The notes beneath the pieces are model-generated. The model made no database searches, was not told the origin of the DNA, and saw only the letters and a list, made by a program, of their open reading frames with translations. The translations under genes were made by a program, and so were the position numbers. Below are positions 62,201-64,000 of a stretch of DNA of 64,000 bases, piece after piece. Source of the stretch: CAZWRV01 sp964636325 (GTDB taxonomy: Bacteria > Verrucomicrobiota > Lentisphaeria > Victivallales > GWF2-50-93); NCBI GenBank assembly GCA_964636325.1, contig CAZWRV010000002.1, positions 1 through 64,000 on the forward strand, written 5' to 3'. Every line of letters starts with the position of its first letter. Within the stretch, counting starts at the first letter, position 1.

Positions 62201-62779
62201 GGCAAGGACAAGATGGAGGCCTCATGGGACAGCTTCACCGTCAACGGCAAGGATCCTTACGCATATGCAAAGGAACAGAAGCTCTGGCAGGACAGCACCC
62301 TCACACAGATGGGCCGGGCGCACCTGGAAAAAAACGGAGCGGTCATAGAACGCGGCAAGCCTCATCCCGAATTGAACATGTTCCTCCAGACGTTCCCGAA
62401 GCAGAAGATATATGTCGCGATGAACCTCCTGCCCAACTACCTGCAATACAGCTTCAGCGAACCGGGCGGCGTGAAAATTGCCGCCGACGGCTCGCTTTCA
62501 ATGGGCCGATGGGCAATCAAGGACTCCAAGGAGATAGACATCCTTCATCATCCCTTCGGAGGAGACTATGCCCCCAAGGAGAAAGACCCTTCTCCGGCGT
62601 CGCTGCTCCTCATCACCGGCGCGAAGGGCAAGCCTGCAGTGAAGCTCAACGGCAAGGATATTTCAGGCGAAATCAGGCAATGGAAGCAGGACGGCGCCGA
62701 CGGCTGGATAGTGCCGCTCGCAGGCAACCTTCCCAAGGACGAGGAAATCTCGGCGCGACTCAAGGCCGCCGCACAATAA
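59249..62779 (+). CDS. Large secreted protein of unknown family
   Basis: An 1176-residue protein. The signal peptide is residues 1-21 (AACAMLAALSLPAQ). Residues 25-320 look like a beta-rich binding domain (GMSGFRAHWDKPISVAENGE, VEKIELVLPYLDEELWPTGS). The middle (about 380-640) has Trp/Tyr-rich helical segments (SAGVGQEYIDHYYWAIATAS, PRWWNGHLTAADSVTQWYNY) that could form a toroid-like lyase or glycosidase domain. The end is beta-rich (KGKPAVKLNGKDISGEIRQW). AAGGG precedes the ATG, right after a REP hairpin. A decayed homolog lies at 52109-52494. I do not recognise its family. Confidence 0.7.
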   Translation: MLHRPLFTAACAMLAALSLPAQDNLTFDNPQCAGMSGFRAHWDKPISVAENGERIQRDSEIKDRGQTAVWGGEKPGPLAFDAVHRSLLVRFPGAAEKIAEALSSGKTVEKIELVLPYLDEELWPTGSGGADYPCSDGYRYRMNWDCDKLYRAQRPNWHAIAFLLRKPWLADAANGPTYNASVNGAVYWKRFGASDTSEDRFPKQFGPTEVSSYKPDGKMDVTAVLADPSFGKTIAERLRTLTDCGFILSKEEVYDARYFQGAYEWAISTGPRAILIKQPKLVVTLKPGNAEKIELPAAPDFAKIAAENKDKPIGTPTAFVPTAAEIVKLNEKFMARPEWMPGWQYEHVKQLMGLESGGKIQPFYYRVMPPHVINRAKEVEEREAKKEGRTSDVDYATYLAWLDWMNGQPPRWWNGHLTAADSVTQWYNYRESIPAPIQESILRCWNAWLMPDRETELDGKLRRQCDNFSGKLVHPMVDDPRVGRFADGKQAEWNQGDTYYKKTGDWRGNKSYYRSGFTREMSTANFNSSASAGALLCGQIVGAKNAMADGRAGLMQFPFWMWTHSAGVGQEYIDHYYWAIATASNKNFVDYCNGPEDKMAGWSIIEKTVNDLAGAYHPNLKKLLGPASRTYYEHVLGVQDGLYDILHVMSPNGALNDMDSGCLPALSMNPDKPISAWGHDYPPATVALQSLTGPWSAPWFAEMVDEKPLPWSLLVEKKVVSEGDWASAYFGENYGLASIRLTPQRIHVLGHWRRKAELPSSMRDIGTLDMRIGFNSTTVGNDLEGTISSQGVYRCYQAGNKLIMLAKPQPNVIAQQAAEHQFGQKKLPAQDIKSVQCSAALFNYEQPKASWEIFVDDTKIEAIPATAKFGQVITIHDGVSYVAIRPLPTDDLGRDAEISLVAGEPQTQAYHEQTNIRPALLVNANFYRKDAAMPKDALDKLKDASSGFVVEFGDEKEYGGFEKFRKQMAAAKLAGGKGTVSYESGKDKMEASWDSFTVNGKDPYAYAKEQKLWQDSTLTQMGRAHLEKNGAVIERGKPHPELNMFLQTFPKQKIYVAMNLLPNYLQYSFSEPGGVKIAADGSLSMGRWAIKDSKEIDILHHPFGGDYAPKEKDPSPASLLLITGAKGKPAVKLNGKDISGEIRQWKQDGADGWIVPLAGNLPKDEEISARLKAAAQ

Positions 62780-62780
62780 C

Positions 62781-62843
62781 CGCCGCGGTTACCGTGGCCG
62801 GGCATGCCGCTGTTGTTACCGTGGCCGGGCATTATTGCCCGGC
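62781..62843 (+). repeat. REP-like unit R2, upstream of the transposase gene
   Basis: CGCCGCGGTTACCGTGGCC is followed by GGGCATGCCG, and the perfect hairpin GCCGGGCA-TTAT-TGCCCGGC lies at 62824-62843, 14 bases before the ATG at 62858. Confidence 0.8.
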
Positions 62844-62857
62844 ATAAAAGGAACTTT

Positions 62858-63772
62858 ATGCAAAACAAGCGCATGTTCGCCCACGACTATAAGCGTCCAG
62901 GTTTCTACATGATCACGCTTGTGACGGCCGGGCGGCGGGCGCTCTTCGGTGAATGCTTTGACAACCGCGTGCACCTTTCCCCAGCAGACGAAGCTGTGAT
63001 GCGGCGTTGGCATGAGATATCCGGGTACCGGCCCGAAGTCGAAACCAATACGCTGGTGGTGATGCCCGAACATCTGCACGGCATTTTATATGTCAAGGAG
63101 CCTTTGCCGAAACCAGTTGGTCTGACAATTCGCGGCTATAAGAGCGGCGTGACTTCTGAACTCCGCAAGCTCATGGACGATCCCGCTCTAGACGTCTGGG
63201 ATGAAGGTTACAACGACCGTATCGTCATGTGCTCAAAAACCCTGCAGGCTGAGCGCCGCTACATAGGCGACAATCTGCGGCGTTATTGCCTGCGGAAGGC
63301 CCATCCCGACCTTTTCGTCAGGATTAACCGCCTCGACAGTCCGCGTCTTCCCGAGGGTGTGGCCTGGACGGGTTTCGGCAACCTGTTCCTCATCGACAGA
63401 CCGGAACTCATGCCGGTGCAGGTTTCGCGGAGTGTGACATCCAACGCGCTGGCCGTGCTCAAAGGCGAGGTGACGGAACAGACTATCGCTGGCACGGTGA
63501 TGGTCTCACCTTTCCTCTCTCCGGGCGAAAAGGAAATCGCCAGCCTGGTGATGGAGCAGGAACATGGCTCGCTGATCCTCTTGAAACCGGATGGTTTTCC
63601 TCCATTGTATAAGCCTTCGGGCGCTTACTTTGATATGTGTGCCAAAGGGCGGCTGCTGGTGCTCTCGCCCTTTGAATATGCCGGACGCAGGCAACCGCTC
63701 AACCGCGAGCGCTGCCTGCAGCTGAACGAATGGGTGAAAAATATATGCGGCAATAATGCCGCACCACAGTAA
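62858..63772 (+). CDS. REP-associated tyrosine transposase with SLOG-like C-terminus
   Basis: A 304-residue protein; ATG 62858 has AAGGAA upstream. Residues 1-150 are a Y1-transposase domain: the HUH metal motif is His72-Leu-His74 (VVMPEHLHGILYV), and the catalytic Tyr is probably Tyr135 (AERRYIGDNLRRY). Such enzymes cut single-stranded DNA at REP hairpins. The C-terminal half (FLSPGEKEIASLVMEQEHGS, FPPLYKPSGAYFDMCAKGRL) resembles a nucleotide-binding SLOG/DprA-like domain; this makes it about 100 residues longer than most RAYT proteins. REP-like hairpins lie on both sides. The gene appears intact. Confidence 0.85.
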   Translation: MQNKRMFAHDYKRPGFYMITLVTAGRRALFGECFDNRVHLSPADEAVMRRWHEISGYRPEVETNTLVVMPEHLHGILYVKEPLPKPVGLTIRGYKSGVTSELRKLMDDPALDVWDEGYNDRIVMCSKTLQAERRYIGDNLRRYCLRKAHPDLFVRINRLDSPRLPEGVAWTGFGNLFLIDRPELMPVQVSRSVTSNALAVLKGEVTEQTIAGTVMVSPFLSPGEKEIASLVMEQEHGSLILLKPDGFPPLYKPSGAYFDMCAKGRLLVLSPFEYAGRRQPLNRERCLQLNEWVKNICGNNAAPQ

Positions 63773-63836
63773 CCGCCGCGGTTACCGTGGCCGGCCATGC
63801 CGAAATTGTTACTGTGGCCGGGCATTATTGCGCGGC
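63746..63836 (+). repeat. REP-like unit R3, downstream of the transposase gene
   Basis: GCGGCA-ATAA-TGCCGC (63747-63762) overlaps the gene end. GTAACCG and CGGTTAC pair around CCG at 63769-63785, then GGCCGGCCATGCCG follows. The last hairpin, GCCGGGCATTATTGCGCGGC, has one mismatch (63817-63836). Confidence 0.75.
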
Positions 63837-63855
63837 ATTAATAAAGGAGTAATAC

Positions 63856-64000
63856 ATGTACAACCGCCTCTCTCTTCTGGCCGCCGCACTCCTGCTCTGC
63901 TGCGGCGCCTCCGCCGAATCCATAACCTTGACAATCAAAGACTTGACAGGCCGAGGCTTCCCGCCCGATCTGGTGAACTACTCCATCGCCGCGCCGGCCG
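63856..64000 (+). CDS. Secreted protein, N-terminal part only
   Basis: ATG 63856 with AAAGGAG upstream and a REP hairpin 20 bases before it. The visible 48 residues are a signal peptide (LSLLAAALLLCCGASAES) and the start of a mature part (ITLTIKDLTGRGFPPDLVNY). It runs off the window. The function is not evident. Confidence 0.75.
   Translation, partial: MYNRLSLLAAALLLCCGASAESITLTIKDLTGRGFPPDLVNYSIAAPA

Overview
The window is about 57-60% GC by impression and reads like a chromosome segment of a PVC-group bacterium, most likely Lentisphaerae (Victivallales-like). This is inferred from the gene types, not from a marker gene: several type II pseudopilin-like proteins (FTLIELLVVIAIIAIL), four GntR-HTH regulators with LacI-type sensor domains, very large secreted carbohydrate-active proteins, and Gram-negative lipoprotein signals. 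No rRNA, tRNA, CRISPR array or prophage was seen.

Layout. 0.2-10.1 kb: two giant secreted glycosidase-like proteins (minus strand) with a decayed pseudopilin gene between them and a divergent GntR/LacI regulator. 10.1-13.2 kb: an intact FitAB/VapBC-type toxin-antitoxin pair, a Gfo/Idh/MocA oxidoreductase plus cupin pair, and a Phd-type antitoxin whose toxin is truncated. 13.4-24.1 kb: mostly housekeeping genes, namely GlmM with a GlmU-type acetyltransferase, a pseudopilin, a DUF2157/GDYXXLXY membrane pair, a MEMO1 protein, a DUF4432 aldose epimerase, a Kef-type antiporter and a small TPR-like protein. 24.6-30 kb: an SGNH hydrolase split by a TGA, an unknown barrel-like protein, a GH31 glycosidase and a divergent GntR regulator. 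30-42.6 kb (plus): pseudopilin, CBM9/beta-propeller giant, FAD oxidoreductase, then a chimeric ORF joining an eroded FAD oxidoreductase to a second CBM9/propeller giant. 42.7-50.4 kb (minus): a sugar ABC importer in which the binding protein is fused to one permease and the other permease carries a roughly 430-residue repeat insert, followed by a beta-helix lipoprotein. 50.4-52.7 kb: repeats, hairpins and gene fragments. 52.7-64 kb: a GH29 fucosidase, two divergent regulators, two pseudopilins, an 1176-residue secreted protein, a REP-associated tyrosine transposase amid REP hairpins, and the start of another secreted protein.

How it works together. The accessory genes fit uptake and breakdown of complex, probably fucose- and xylose/glucose-containing glycans: secreted glycosidases and lectin-like proteins act outside, the ABC importer brings in oligosaccharides (no ATPase gene is in the window), and oxidoreductases and an epimerase process sugars inside. 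A recurring block of GntR/LacI regulator, pseudopilin(s) and a very large secreted protein occurs twice intact (28.9-35.0 and 56.0-62.8 kb) and once with a decayed pseudopilin (4.3-10.1 kb). It is my best candidate for an undescribed system.

The window also holds at least five families of short repeats: a 12-bp-period intergenic repeat, a MITE-like element, REP hairpins next to their likely transposase, GTGTC-type simple repeats inserted in frame inside glycosidase genes, and a hairpin-rich element near 50.8 and 58.3 kb. All family assignments come from reading the sequence; no database search was run.
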